Of a DNA stretch of 64,000 nucleotides, positions 1 through 10,243 are shown piece by piece. Source of the stretch: Arthonia radiata. Taxonomy: Eukaryota > Ascomycota > Arthoniomycetes > Arthoniales > Arthoniaceae. The position numbers and the translations under genes are program-made. Positions within the stretch are counted from its first letter, which is position 1; each line of letters starts with the position of its first letter. The stretch spans positions 2,673,453 through 2,737,452 of the forward strand of contig PSQN01000017.1 in NCBI GenBank assembly GCA_002989075.1. The letters are read 5' to 3'. Under the pieces are notes generated by a model, which did not search any database, was not told the origin of the DNA, and saw nothing but the letters and a program-made list of their open reading frames with translations.

Positions 1-2572
1 AACTGGGTGGATGCGTGAGTGGGTCAGTGCTTATGTCTCTGCTCGTTTTATTGTCGTCGACGGAGAGGTACTCTCACGTGGAGACTGCTGGCATCGGCCT
101 CAACGGATCTCTTCGGCGACGCTGGCAAGCTTTTGATTGGTTGCTCTAAGCCCCCTATATGGCTGCCTCTACGTAGCTGCTGCGGCAAAGTCAGTACGAT
201 GGTAGCAGAGAGGTTTGCCAATGGCAATCATGAAGTTGCGTGAGATTCGGTGACAACAAAAACTTCCGCCCAGTTTTCTTCCGAGGGATGAGACGCATGG
301 ATAAAAATTGTGATCTTTTAGAAAGCGCAGTATGGTCATGCTGACACGCCACGAATCCTCTTGGGCGTACCCCGAGAACGCGCTGAAACTATCTTAGGGG
401 TAAGGTTTCTTGCTTTAATCCATCCCAATTCATGTTCTTCTATCCACATGTCCTCCTTTTGCCAGTCTCACAGAACAGGGCAATCATGTGCTCTGGACGT
501 CGCCAAGTCTACACAAAATACGTAATCTCGATTCCGGAGGGCTGCGGTACTGCTCAGCCACTCGGGGCTTGAGTCAGATGGCACGATGGTTGCTCAGCCA
601 CCCAAATCATGTTCTTTAAGACTGCATACCCTCGTGGGGCAGGTAGCTTTCTTGTCAGCGGCTTGGTAAAGCTTTTTTGAGCGAGCACTTCGGTATTGAG
701 AACGCGTCCCGGTGACGTGATCATGTAGAATGGCCGACGGAGCGGTCGTCTTCCAGAAGCATATCCATACCTTGGCAGGTTTCCTATGGCACACGCATCA
801 GTGGAACTGATAGTTCAAACAACCAGCTGGGGACTCTAGCAACGCTTGACTTTGTCATCCATATTGTAAGCGACGCAGATCTTGAAGCCGTCCTCCGGAC
901 GAAGAGCGGCCTTTTCGAAGCTCTATCCCAACACACGTTTCAGAAGGCAAAGACCCGACGGAAAGATGAGCAGGTCTATAGAGTTTTCTCTATTCCCACA
1001 GTCGTTCTGTTATAAAGCTCTGGTTCGGACAGGCTTCCGGTGCTGACCAGTCCGTCGACAAGAGCTACGGCCCCTCAGCACGCAGTACCCCACTTTCAAA
1101 AACATTGTGTGTTGATACGAGAGCAGGCGCTGTGGTCGAATCAATTCTAGTCGATTGACAAGAGCAGTGTGTGGTGATGGCACTGCTGAAGTGATTATTT
1201 TTGAGCTGGAGGTGACTCTGCTGGAATGCAGTTGAAACGCCAAAGACTTCGACAGTCTCATATGGATGCCGCTTCACCGTGCTTTGAATTTGCTCACCTT
1301 AGCTCAGACTTCCAACATCAGGGAAGCTCCTCTCAACTCGTACCACAAATTGCCGAGCGTTGACGCAGGGGACAGTCTCCCTGAATGCATATCTTCTTTG
1401 ATGTACAGCCTCCTGAATGACGACGGGAACGTCCCATTGCTGGACGCAAACCAAGAATTTCCTACAGAGCTGCTAAGAAAAAGAGTACTGGGGTGAGGCG
1501 CAACTTGAATGCTCAGCCATTTCGACCTGAAGGAGTATTTCGTAGCGTACGAAGGTGTCTGCTGCGGAAGAAGCGATCGCGGATACCGCTGAATATACCA
1601 GAGGGGCACCCATCGTTGGTATATCCAAGGACCAGTTCAAAAGCCGCCACAGTGGTAAGCCTCCAGCTCTTGCCAAAAGTTTGGACTGTTTTTCGCACCG
1701 ATTAAAATGCTGCACCCATGGGATATCGTCGGAACGGCTCGCAGAGTAGCTTCACGGCCGTCGCAAGCCTTAGCGAGCCTGAAGACCATGGGATCTGCTG
1801 CTCATCTTCTCGGATCCTTGCGGACCCAGCTGAAAGGTTATAAACTTTGATGACGAGTGAGGGCCATGGGCGCTGGTGCTGTTCGTGATACTGACATCGT
1901 TTCAGATTGATTGATAAGACACCCGAGTTGTTTGAGTGCACAGCACCATGTCGGGAGGTTACAGACAGTAATGACGAAGCAAAGCCCGATCTGACGAGCA
2001 CATGTTATCTCATTCGACACGAAACTGGCAAGCAATACTGCTTGGACGAGATCTATTGGTTGCCAGACACATGACCTCCACACTTTTGGCGCATTGAAGC
2101 TTGCAACGGCAGTCGCGTTTTGTATGCGTTAAATGTCGATTAAGACGCGAAGGTGTAAGGTGCCATGCATCAAGCGCTATGCTGAGTTTGTGTTTTCAAG
2201 CAAACTTTCATAGCCCTGCTCGCCTTGTCGCGGAAGCGGTTAGCGAACTACATCCAAAAGATTATACTGCGGACTATCATCAAACAAGTCAAAGTTGCGA
2301 CGCGCCCCCTTCACGTCATCACCAGCAGATCAAAACACTCGTGACGGTGATATGTGGCGTCAGGCCCTCAACCGCTGGCATTGCATGTGACATAGCGAGG
2401 TTTACCGTTATAACACCCGCTTTGTTGGTTCCTAAGCCTTCTCCTTTATAGGTTTCTCCAGGTCTCCCTGCAGTCCAATAACATCGAGCAAGCTCATCCG
2501 AACACAACAGGAACCACCCTTAGCGGACCTTCTCCACTATACGTATGACCACCTGCATACAAGATCGTCGCG
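1..2572. other. gene-poor left edge
   Basis: Only short open frames (under about 120 codons) occur on either strand, several opening only at TTG or GTG. None shows a recognisable motif, a signal peptide or splice-supported extension. Base composition is not AT-rich, so there is no sign of heavy repeat-induced mutation. I see no gene, tRNA or transposon that I can support. The last 100 bases are presumably the promoter of the Nudix gene that follows. Confidence 0.5.
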
Positions 2573-3511
2573 ATGACTCCACACGACGCCTTCATTTTCA
2601 GACTTCATTCTTACGAACATCTTCCTGATGTTGAGGTCGTCGTTCCGCCAGGCTCCCAGTTCTCCTTAGGTATCACTGAGCAACAGCTCCTGGAGTATCG
2701 TCCCTTCAACAATTGGTTCGAGAGACTCAACGCTCAGTTTGAAAAATACAGCCATGACGGGGATGGTCCCTATAAATTAGAGAAGATCACAATCACAACT
2801 ATCGATAAACACAAGAGCGGCGGTATTGGCTTCCTGAAGGGACTAGCACCAATCACAAACACTCATGGGGGCAAAGTCGGAAAGCCTCACTTCTTCCTTC
2901 GTGGCGCAAGCGTGGCTATGCTTGTGATCATCCAGCCGAGAGACGATCCATCCAACAAGCACGTCGTGCTCACTGTCCAGCCCAGGGTACCGGCCGCAGC
3001 TCTAAGGTTAGTGGAGCTGCCCGCTGGGAAGGTCGAGGATGCGGTGAGCACTCTTCATGCAGCCCAAAAAGAGTTGAAGGAGGAGTTGAACCTGGACGTG
3101 GCGATCCACGACCTACAGGACCTGACCGCTCTAGCATTGGGGAATTCTCTGGAAGGCACGACAAATCTTGATCGCAGAGGTATTTATACGAGCCCAGGCG
3201 GCCAAGACGAAACGCTGAGTATAGGTAAGTTATGTTGTCCACCCAATTGTTCCTGAAGCCGCTTTGCGGTCCAGGAGACAATGTGCTGACATTTTGATAT
3301 CATAGTACTATACACCAAGCATGTCGACCACTTCCGTGCCGAGGACTGGGATCGCGCCAAGACGGGTCTTAGGGAAGAGGGAGAGCTGATCGAATTAAAG
3401 ACTGTGAGGTTGGCCCAGTTATACAGGGTCCCAGACGCCAAAGCATTGTGTGCATGGGCGCTCTACGAAGGGCTGATCAAGGAAGGCAAGCTGCAAGTTG
3501 TGGAGCCCTAA
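2573..3511 (+). CDS. Nudix hydrolase (ADP-sugar diphosphatase-like)
   Basis: Predicted to hydrolyse a nucleoside diphosphate linked to another group, probably a nucleotide sugar. Two exons, 2573-3224 and 3306-3511, give 285 aa. The intron (3225-3305) runs from GTAAGT to CATAG and frame is kept across it (phase 1). The Nudix box lies at residues about 152-174: G152 in the LPAGKVED stretch, then KELKEEL, which carries the metal-binding E-L-x-E-E core. Two positions differ from the classical box: the usual Arg of REUxEE is Lys, and the Glu normally seven residues after the first Gly position is Val. The core glutamates are kept, so activity is likely. The size and the C-terminal part after the box resemble fungal and plant ADP-sugar diphosphatases (NUDT14 type). 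The substrate is inference. No neighbour suggests a pathway. Confidence 0.88.
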
Positions 3512-4339
3512 TATTGGAGACTACATGCACCAGTTGACGTGTTCTCTGCCCAAAGTAAGGCGAAACGCGCATACGGGCATCTTCCGAATGGAGACACTGC
3601 GGCATCACGGGTTCGGCCACACCAATAATGCCAGCACGCGACAAGAACGCGAAGTTGACGCGCTAGATCTTTTAGCGTGACCTCGGCCGCCCATCACAAT
3701 ACCCAATCGGGAATGTGCCCCTAACGTCCTTTGTTGACTTTTCCTGCTGCCATCACAGTGTCCTTATGCCACACTGGGGCCGCGAAATTGTATCTCCGTA
3801 GTCGTTCTGTGAATCGATAACAGCGAACAAGGTGTGATCTGATAATGTACCAGCAATCTGGTGTAGTCCACATCCCGGGCGAAGGGCGCCCCTCATCGTG
3901 CAAGACAATCAGATAGCCTAATCATACCTATTCTGCAGCAAAGCATCTCAACTGCAGAAGCGGCTCTCCACTAATGTCGACAAGTCGGTAGCACCACTGT
4001 TCACGCGTCCTAACAGACCTCGAGAGCCTAGCCAAGTATCGAGATTGTGCGACGTCATTGGGAGGGCTACCACTTCCTCTTCTATTTGCCCGGCAATGGC
4101 GCACAGGGTAACAGCGGGGGTCGCGTGTAGCGCTTATCATACAAGCTGTTCAGAATTACAGTGAAGACAAGGCTGGCTGTTAGCTGGAGTAAGAGGCCTA
4201 TCTTGTTGGGTCGGCGTTCGCACAGTGCGGACTCAGGGTGGACCCATGGCTACAAAATGATGTCTGTTGCACTATCAGCTCTATTTCCTGAGCTCACACC
4301 CATACCAAGACACATTGACGAGACCCCTCTATTTGCGCA
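3512..4339. other. intergenic, no gene seen
   Basis: Spacer between the Nudix gene and the first F-box-like gene. Only short unsupported open frames are present. It should hold the 3' UTR of the former and the promoter of the latter. Confidence 0.5.
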
Positions 4340-4981
4340 ATGGGGTCCAATGCAGTCCCGGCCAACAATCCACCACCCCTACCAAATGAGATCTGGGCGA
4401 CCATCATCAAACTTCGAATTGATACCGACGTAAGTGAGTTGATCAATGAGCTACCAAGCGATTATTCTATGTGGGGACAAGGCTTCGGTGCCGCGCAATT
4501 TCGGCAGGCCGACTCGATAGTGACATTGTCGCGGATCAGGTTCCACAAGCGTAAGATGTCTCGCAACATACTTACAATGGCCGCGACAAGCCGCGCACAC
4601 GCTCAGCGCGTCTTCCACGAAGTACTGAAGTGGCTCCGTGATACTGAAGCTAGTTACCTGCGCAAGTTTGACAGGCTCTTCCCGCAAGGTGACTGCCCAC
4701 TTGAGTATCTGGTCTTTGGGAATCACACAAAGGCTTGCTGCCAACAGTATCAGCATTCTCACCTCTGCATTGCGGCGCACGAGTCTCTGCTGGATGTGCT
4801 GTATACTACGGCACGTCTGATTGCGGACCTCTTAGACGCGCCACGTCCACCGATTGACTTCCTTATCCGAAATATCCAGTCTCGAAGTGTGGGTCAGCGT
4901 AACGTTGAGGTGGAAATTGGTTGGGCTGCACGTTGGATGGGCATCGATGGTCGTATGCAGTTGGCCCGCGACGGTAGGTAA
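4340..4981 (+). CDS. F-box-like small protein, member 1
   Basis: A single-exon gene of 213 aa with no family I can name. Near the N-terminus (residues about 13-25) it has a Pro-rich lead and LPNEIWATIIKL, the first helix pattern of an F-box. The second half of the motif, a hydrophobic SRAHAQRVFHEVL stretch near residues 80-95, comes only after a long insert. The rest is helical and contains a cluster of Cys and His residues around residues 130-150. An F-box would bind Skp1 and recruit a target to an SCF ubiquitin ligase, but here the match is loose. It is the first of a run of similar genes on the same strand. The last codons (GAC GGT AGG TAA) contain a possible GTAGGT donor, so a further 3' exon cannot be excluded. 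Confidence 0.6.
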   Translation: MGSNAVPANNPPPLPNEIWATIIKLRIDTDVSELINELPSDYSMWGQGFGAAQFRQADSIVTLSRIRFHKRKMSRNILTMAATSRAHAQRVFHEVLKWLRDTEASYLRKFDRLFPQGDCPLEYLVFGNHTKACCQQYQHSHLCIAAHESLLDVLYTTARLIADLLDAPRPPIDFLIRNIQSRSVGQRNVEVEIGWAARWMGIDGRMQLARDGR

Positions 4982-5379
4982 ATGGCCTCGTACCGTACTT
5001 CGAGGTTCAGCACTCCACTCACTCAGCACAAATCTTCGATGTAGTTTCTCACGTGTCGTTATCTAGATATCAATATGTCACTCTTTCCTTGAACCCTATG
5101 ATAAAAATTCCGCAATTCGCGCACACCCGTTCCAGAGTGTTCAGTGCGAGTATCGCAATAATTATTGTAAACCGCCACAATACCTGGGTCTTCTCCCGCT
5201 CTTGCCTGCCATTTCCACTTTTGAGATAAGCTATCGCATGCGCTTGCACTTGCACTTGCCACTCCAAACGCGCCTTCTCGCCACAAAGCTGGTAGGTGCA
5301 ACCCATTTGCAACCCCTCAACCATGTTCAAGAATCAGCTCCTTCTGAACCTCCCGTTCGCCGTTCCACAATAGAGCAAG

Positions 5380-6003
5380 ATGTCTTCAACCTCTGGTCCC
5401 TCCTCAAACCACGCCAGATACCTACAGCGCCTGCCAGAAGACCTCCAACGACATGTCATAAGAGAAGACGTCAACGCGAACGTTGCTGGCGATGCGACCA
5501 CGAGAGCACACCCTAGACGTCCTAACGATCTGACGACCGTATACGAAGAGCGTGCTATCGGCTTGGCTGAAGTCTCACGTGTAGCCAGGGATGAAGTTCG
5601 ACGCGCTGCTGAGAGCGAATTGCAGTACTACCGCTCGAGATGGGAGGGTCTTGACCAGGCGCTGAGGCATCATCTCAGATTCATGTTGAGGGAGAGGTAA
5701 GCTCATCCGCTCTTGCCAGTACCTTCTTTCTATCCAGTTTTGTTGCGGTATGGTTTGCAGACGCCGTAACTACCCGTTAGTTGAGTGACTTGCTAACATA
5801 AATTTCGTAGGTACACATCCAACGAAGCGGACATGCAGGACCTCGCGGACCGCGAGATGGCGATGCGCCGGGAGCTGGAGCGATTGCGCCGGATTGTGAA
5901 CGCTTTGCAGCGTACCGTGGACGAGGTGCGGATACTGCCGGAGCGGTTGAGATCGCGTGCCAGGCATGGAGCGGCGTGTAGGTGTCGTGAATGCTATCGG
6001 TAG
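5380..6003 (+). CDS. F-box-like small protein, member 2
   Basis: Two exons, 5380-5696 and 5811-6003, encode 169 aa. The intron (5697-5810) begins GTAAGC, has a GCTAAC branch site about 15 nt before its end and finishes CGTAG. Splicing keeps the frame and removes the stop at the end of the first open frame. Residues about 18-26 read LPEDLQRHVI, the F-box-like start seen in neighbouring genes. The second half of the motif (IGLAEVSRVARDEVRR) follows after about 35 residues. Exon 2 is a charged, Arg/Glu-rich helix that could form a coiled coil and ends in a Cys/Arg-rich tail. The function is unknown. An SCF substrate adaptor is an inference from the weak motif only. Confidence 0.65.
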
Positions 6004-6150
6004 AGGTCGCGTCCCTGGGGCTCTGGCTAGGGGCAACTTACGCCTGGTGCTGGTTGGACATGGCAGGACTAGGGAGCACCGAACATTGGCTGTTGCGGAC
6101 GGGCCACTATGGTCGACCCGTTTCTGTGGTAATTGCTAACCATGCGTAGA

Positions 6151-6158
6151 TATATAAG
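6151..6158 (+). promoter_or_regulatory. TATA box
   Basis: TATATAAG lies 100 nt before the ATG of the gene at 6251, a good distance for a fungal core promoter with a short 5' leader. The leader is CA-rich, as is common in ascomycete transcripts. Confidence 0.5.
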
Positions 6159-6250
6159 GGACGTGCCTAGCACTCGTAATCGCACACATCATAGTCTAAC
6201 ATCGTACAACACATCAAAGTCTGGAAACACGAATCCGAACAGCAAGGTCA

Positions 6251-6940
6251 ATGTCGAGTTCAGCGAGCAAATACGAGGCCAAGTGCTCCAACGCGAAGAA
6301 ACTTTCCCGAGTTCAAGGTCTTTGGGAAGAGATTGATGGCAAGAAGGTTCCCGTGGTCATCGGCTGCTGTGCGGACGACACGCTACGCGCACTCATAAGT
6401 GTTACGATCAAGAAACTGGAGAAGATTCCGTCTTATGCCCTGCACAAGGCTCTCGAAGACATGTTCAAAGATCCCGAAACCTTCATGAAGCTTCTCGAGG
6501 ACACTGACAGGGGCACGACTTACGAACGCATCATACTTAAAGCTCTGGAGCTACCCAACGTCTCAAATACCGAGCTTCGCCGGATCGTCAACGATAGTCG
6601 AGATCGCAGTCGCAACGAACTTCGCAAGGCCCAGCGAAACGTAAAGGGATATAAGAAAGCAGCCAAAGAGGCCGAGAAGTACAACGACAAGGAAGCCAAG
6701 GAAGCGATCTGCGTCTTCCAGGAAGTTGTGTCGATCCACGACGAGGAAATCTCCGCAATGGAGAAGGCGGAAGCATTGTATAAGCTTGTCAAAAAGGACC
6801 TCCGCGGAGAAGAAGTTCTCGAAGAAGAAGACCTCGGAGAAGAAGACCTCGGAGAAGAAAGCCACAGTCGTAGGAAGGAAGTCGACACTCCGAGGCGAAC
6901 ATCGGAAATGGGCACGGGATTTTTCACTGTACAGAGGTAG
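6251..6940 (+). CDS. unknown small protein, IGC-DDT family copy A
   Basis: A single-exon gene of 229 aa of unknown function. It is clearly related to the next gene: both share IGCxxDDTxRA near the front, an ALxxMxxD segment, and a YExxILxAxxLPNVS block. From about residue 115 the chain is a long charged helix rich in Lys and Glu, probably a coiled coil. Near residue 200 it carries a short repeat (EEDLGEEDLGEE) encoded by GAAGAAGACCTCGGA units. I recognise no catalytic motif, signal peptide or membrane span. The start at 6251 is chosen because a TATA box lies 100 nt upstream and the leader is non-coding in style. It differs from the F-box-like neighbours in lacking LPxE. Confidence 0.65.
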   Translation: MSSSASKYEAKCSNAKKLSRVQGLWEEIDGKKVPVVIGCCADDTLRALISVTIKKLEKIPSYALHKALEDMFKDPETFMKLLEDTDRGTTYERIILKALELPNVSNTELRRIVNDSRDRSRNELRKAQRNVKGYKKAAKEAEKYNDKEAKEAICVFQEVVSIHDEEISAMEKAEALYKLVKKDLRGEEVLEEEDLGEEDLGEESHSRRKEVDTPRRTSEMGTGFFTVQR

Positions 6941-7560
6941 CTTAATGTTCAGACGATGAGTGTTACGAGCTGCAAAATGCGGATTGAGTCGATCAACATC
7001 CCATCCGGCTCAACCTGTACAGATCCTACGTTGTTAGCAGAGAAATTTTACTACGTAGTATAGCCTACCATCTAGGACATGGGGGCCTGTCTCCATATTT
7101 CGCACCCGCAGTACAACAACGTAACGCGTCGCAACGATTTACATCCAACAGCAATGTCTTGACTCTCGTAATGTTTGCGACCTCTCTTAGGCTCCACCTG
7201 CCTGGGAAGCACCAATTACATCTTACCAGTGCGTTGAGTGCACTACAATCAACAATACCTCCACTGCATGAGTAAACCAAAGGTGCCGGTGGCAGTGACG
7301 ACTATGATCGGTTTCGACAGCGCGGACACGGTGGCTGGTTTTGGTGAATTCCGGCCGTTCGGACATCTACGATGCGCCTACCATAGGCTATCCTAGGCGT
7401 GGTGGGCGCTCACGCACACTCTTGCCGTCGTCATGCGTTCCGCATGCATTGATAAACTATCTCAATGGCCTCCATTATCAAACAGCCAAAGAACCCATCA
7501 CCATCAACACACCACTTATCCATTATCAGCCATTCAGAGCTAGCGGAACATAGGATCACC
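6941..7560. other. intergenic, no gene seen
   Basis: Spacer of about 620 bases between two related genes. The part from 7465 is open in frame with the downstream gene but reads as a CA-rich leader (Ser/Pro/His-rich, low complexity), so it is treated as 5' UTR. Confidence 0.45.
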
Positions 7561-8238
7561 ATGTCTGACCGACGCTGGCACGGCCGCAACACAGGTTCCG
7601 ACCAAAGCAATCGTCCAGCTCACGCCGGAAGACGCACCTACGATCACCCCAAACAGATACCGGCGATCGGCTGCTCACCAGACGACACTCGTAGGGCGAT
7701 GTTGGCAGCGGATGATTCCGTGTTGAAACGTATCAGCCAGCAAGACATGCACCTTGCGCTGGGAAACATGCTTCAAGATCTGGAATGCTATTACCGTCTT
7801 ACTGCGAAGACTTGCAGGACCACTGGTCGCACAGAGTACGAGCAAGTCATACTGAGAGCCATAAAGCTCCCTAATGTTTCCACCCCGGATTTTTGCGACA
7901 CGATAGAACACGAAGCTGAGCGCAATGAGAATGTGTTGAAAGAAGCGAATGAGGAATTCCGAGAGCATGGAAGACTCGAAGCGCCGACGGTCCAGCGCGG
8001 TGATAAGGAAGCTTTGGACCTATGGGACAGACGCTGGAAGAGGCTCGGGCAGATCGTGGACGAATACAAGCAGGCACACAGTACCTACAAGAATGATGTT
8101 CAGCCAAAATTGAAGGTAGCACTCCTGAGACATCGAGAAAAGGAGGTCGGACGACCTCCCAGGATGAAGGAAGAGCTTCCAGGAGCACGAAGACGTCCCG
8201 CGAAGGATGAAAACACTCATGGGTATCGGAAGAGCTGA
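7561..8238 (+). CDS. unknown small protein, IGC-DDT family copy B
   Basis: A single-exon gene of 225 aa, a diverged tandem copy of the gene at 6251. Shared landmarks in order are AIGCSPDDTRRAM (residues about 37-49), an LALGNMLQDLE segment, YEQVILRAIKLPNVS (about 84-98), and a charged helical second half. The C-terminal 40 residues are basic and Pro/Arg-rich. An in-frame ATG 96 nt upstream (7465) would add 32 low-complexity residues. The ATG at 7561 is preferred for its ACC context and because the paralogy begins only downstream. The function is unknown. The strong divergence between two adjacent copies suggests fast evolution. Confidence 0.63.
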   Translation: MSDRRWHGRNTGSDQSNRPAHAGRRTYDHPKQIPAIGCSPDDTRRAMLAADDSVLKRISQQDMHLALGNMLQDLECYYRLTAKTCRTTGRTEYEQVILRAIKLPNVSTPDFCDTIEHEAERNENVLKEANEEFREHGRLEAPTVQRGDKEALDLWDRRWKRLGQIVDEYKQAHSTYKNDVQPKLKVALLRHREKEVGRPPRMKEELPGARRRPAKDENTHGYRKS

Positions 8239-8934
8239 GAAACTCATCTGCTCAGCTTGTGCGGACTGTACAGATAGCCTCCCTCGGTACTCAAGAAGGA
8301 AATGTCAAATTGTGTTTCCGAGCTAGCGTGGCAGGCAGAGATGTCCGGATTTGTCGAGAGCCCTTCAATACGTATCAGAGTTTTTTTGACATATCTGCAC
8401 TTCGCCCAGGTGATTCTGGTACGATCTAGCCCCTTTTCTCTTATAGACAAGGTTGTCATTGAGTCGTCTCCATTGCTAGACGACGCTACGAGCGTCATTG
8501 CAAGACTTCGTCCAGATGAGTGGTACTTTGTCCCAACAAGCTGCTCCGTCACATTGGTAAGCGATTGGAAGCTTGGCGCGGTTGTCGTGAATGTACAGCG
8601 TCCCAGTGTACGATATGGACTCTTGCGCCAGGGAATTTGGGAAGCACACACAAGTTGACATCCCTGAATATATCCGTATCTTACTGATTTTGCTGCGCTC
8701 TTGCTAGAGTTGGAATGGGGTGCGTTGCGGTCAAGCGCGCGGTGTGCGGGCATTGTTCTCATACATGAGCGCCCGTAGCTGGTTTGCCACTCTGTGCGCG
8801 TCCTTGCGGCTATAGTCCATATGAGTAAGCTGTTTCGCATGTTCGGCTCCAGCCATTCTACGAAAGAGATCCGCACTATCGTTACCAAGAGCAAAGCCCC
8901 GATACTTTGTTGAAAAAGGAAAGACCAAAGTGTC
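8239..8934. other. ambiguous stretch with overlapping open frames
   Basis: Open frames on both strands overlap here: 8302-8658 on + with a true ATG, and long frames on the minus strand without good starts. None resembles a known protein or the neighbouring families. At 8821-8910 a + frame beginning MSKLFRMFG runs in phase with the next gene and is separated from it by one stop at 8911. Confidence 0.35.
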
Positions 8935-9477
8935 ATGAAAGTCATTAAAAAGTTCGAAGAAGTCGACTGCACCGACCCTCCCGGACGTTACGCGTTCGTC
9001 GAACGCAACGTCGCGCGAAACAGAATATTTCAGCTTGGCTGCTGCGATTATCATAATGAGAAACATCAAGCTCTCCATCGCATGTCGAGGCTCAAAGACT
9101 TTGTGAGAAAGAGCGAAAAGAACAAAACGCCTAACGCACTCGACCCAGGCCGGGATTATGTTCGTATGTGTTGTAGTATGGCCGCTGTTTCTGATGAGGC
9201 TTCCAGGATACTCCGGAACCTCTCGTCTGAGAATGCCGAAAAGCAAGCAGCGAAGCTTGAAGAGAAACAATCGTCCCTAGACGAGAGCCGTGTAGACTTG
9301 AAGAAGGCCCGGAAGAGAGGGTCGAAGTCCAAGATTCGCGACGCGGAGGAGTTCGTCAGCGAGACAGACAAGAAGTTTGACTCAATCAACATCCGTCTGA
9401 AGATGATGTGTGACGCAGTGACCCGTCTAGGGCACGATGAGCGCCTGCGAGAGCGAGATTCGCAGGCATCAGAATGA
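8935..9477 (+). CDS. unknown protein, possible third IGC-DDT relative
   Basis: An open frame of 180 aa from an ATG at 8935. The second half resembles the genes at 6251 and 7561: a DYVRM segment placed like their YERII/YEQVI, then VSDEASRIL, then a Lys/Glu-rich helix probably forming a coiled coil (residues about 95-165). The first half does not match them. The frame is open further upstream to 8821 except for one TGA at 8911, so the 5' end may be wrong, spliced, or decayed. An antisense frame (8731 to about 9080) overlaps the first half and also reads plausibly. I prefer the + strand because of the likeness to the two neighbours. Confidence 0.4.
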   Translation: MKVIKKFEEVDCTDPPGRYAFVERNVARNRIFQLGCCDYHNEKHQALHRMSRLKDFVRKSEKNKTPNALDPGRDYVRMCCSMAAVSDEASRILRNLSSENAEKQAAKLEEKQSSLDESRVDLKKARKRGSKSKIRDAEEFVSETDKKFDSINIRLKMMCDAVTRLGHDERLRERDSQASE

Positions 9478-10243
9478 ACGGCATGGTAGAATATCAGCAA
9501 GTAAGCCTGCAGAGACAAGCCGACTTCCGGCCAGAATGGCGGCTGTCGCTCAAACCTCGGCGTGACGCTAGATCTCGTCAGAGTGTTTGGCGAATAAGTA
9601 CCTGCATTTCAGTAGTCGTATTTGCCCTTCAAAGACATATGTACGCAAGTAGGGGCATCTTTGTGGCTCGGCGACGAGTCTATTCACCCTTGACAGACCT
9701 AGTAATGAGTTTAGTATAGTAGTTTGGCCGATGGTCCTCCTCGCAAACAGTGACAAACATGTTCCCATCTGTGATTTTTATAGAGCAGCCGGATGCACGT
9801 GAGCAACATCGTTGTGGAGCGCTCGACATCCGCTATAAGATACGAGAGAGCAGCTCGTCAGGATTACACACCGTGCCGCAGTATGAGAGCTCGCCACTGC
9901 TTGGCTCTGAGTCTTACCCAATGTCCGCATGTCTCCGTGAAGCCGCTTCATGCCAGGCGCCGGCATCTCAAGCACGTGCTCCCTTGATCATCAGTATATT
10001 GCCAAAACGCCGCGAGCCGAGTGATATCTATATGACCTCGTGATCAGCCATAGCACGCTAGCGTGTATCTCTCAGTGGTATGAGTATGGAATGCCGCTCG
10101 TCCTTGTAAAGCCATTTGTGACATTGATACACCCAAATCCGAAATCGCTCACAAACTTGTCTCGGAAAGCCGATGCTGGCTAGCATCGTCTATATCATAT
10201 TGTATTACAGCCGACACCGAACAAAGCAAACCACGAGTCCGAA
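9478..10243. other. intergenic, no gene seen
   Basis: Spacer of about 770 bases with only short open frames and no motif. The final 60 bases contain TATATCATAT (about 10190), a possible weak core promoter for the gene at 10244. Confidence 0.4.

Noticed and set aside
1266-1496. Open frame ending in EFPTELLRKRVL, resembling LPxE
   Set aside because: The match sits at the very C-terminus with nothing after it, so it cannot be an F-box of the neighbouring type.
8244-8972. 242-codon minus-strand open frame
   Set aside because: It opens at GTG, lacks any recognisable feature, and overlaps the better supported + strand gene.
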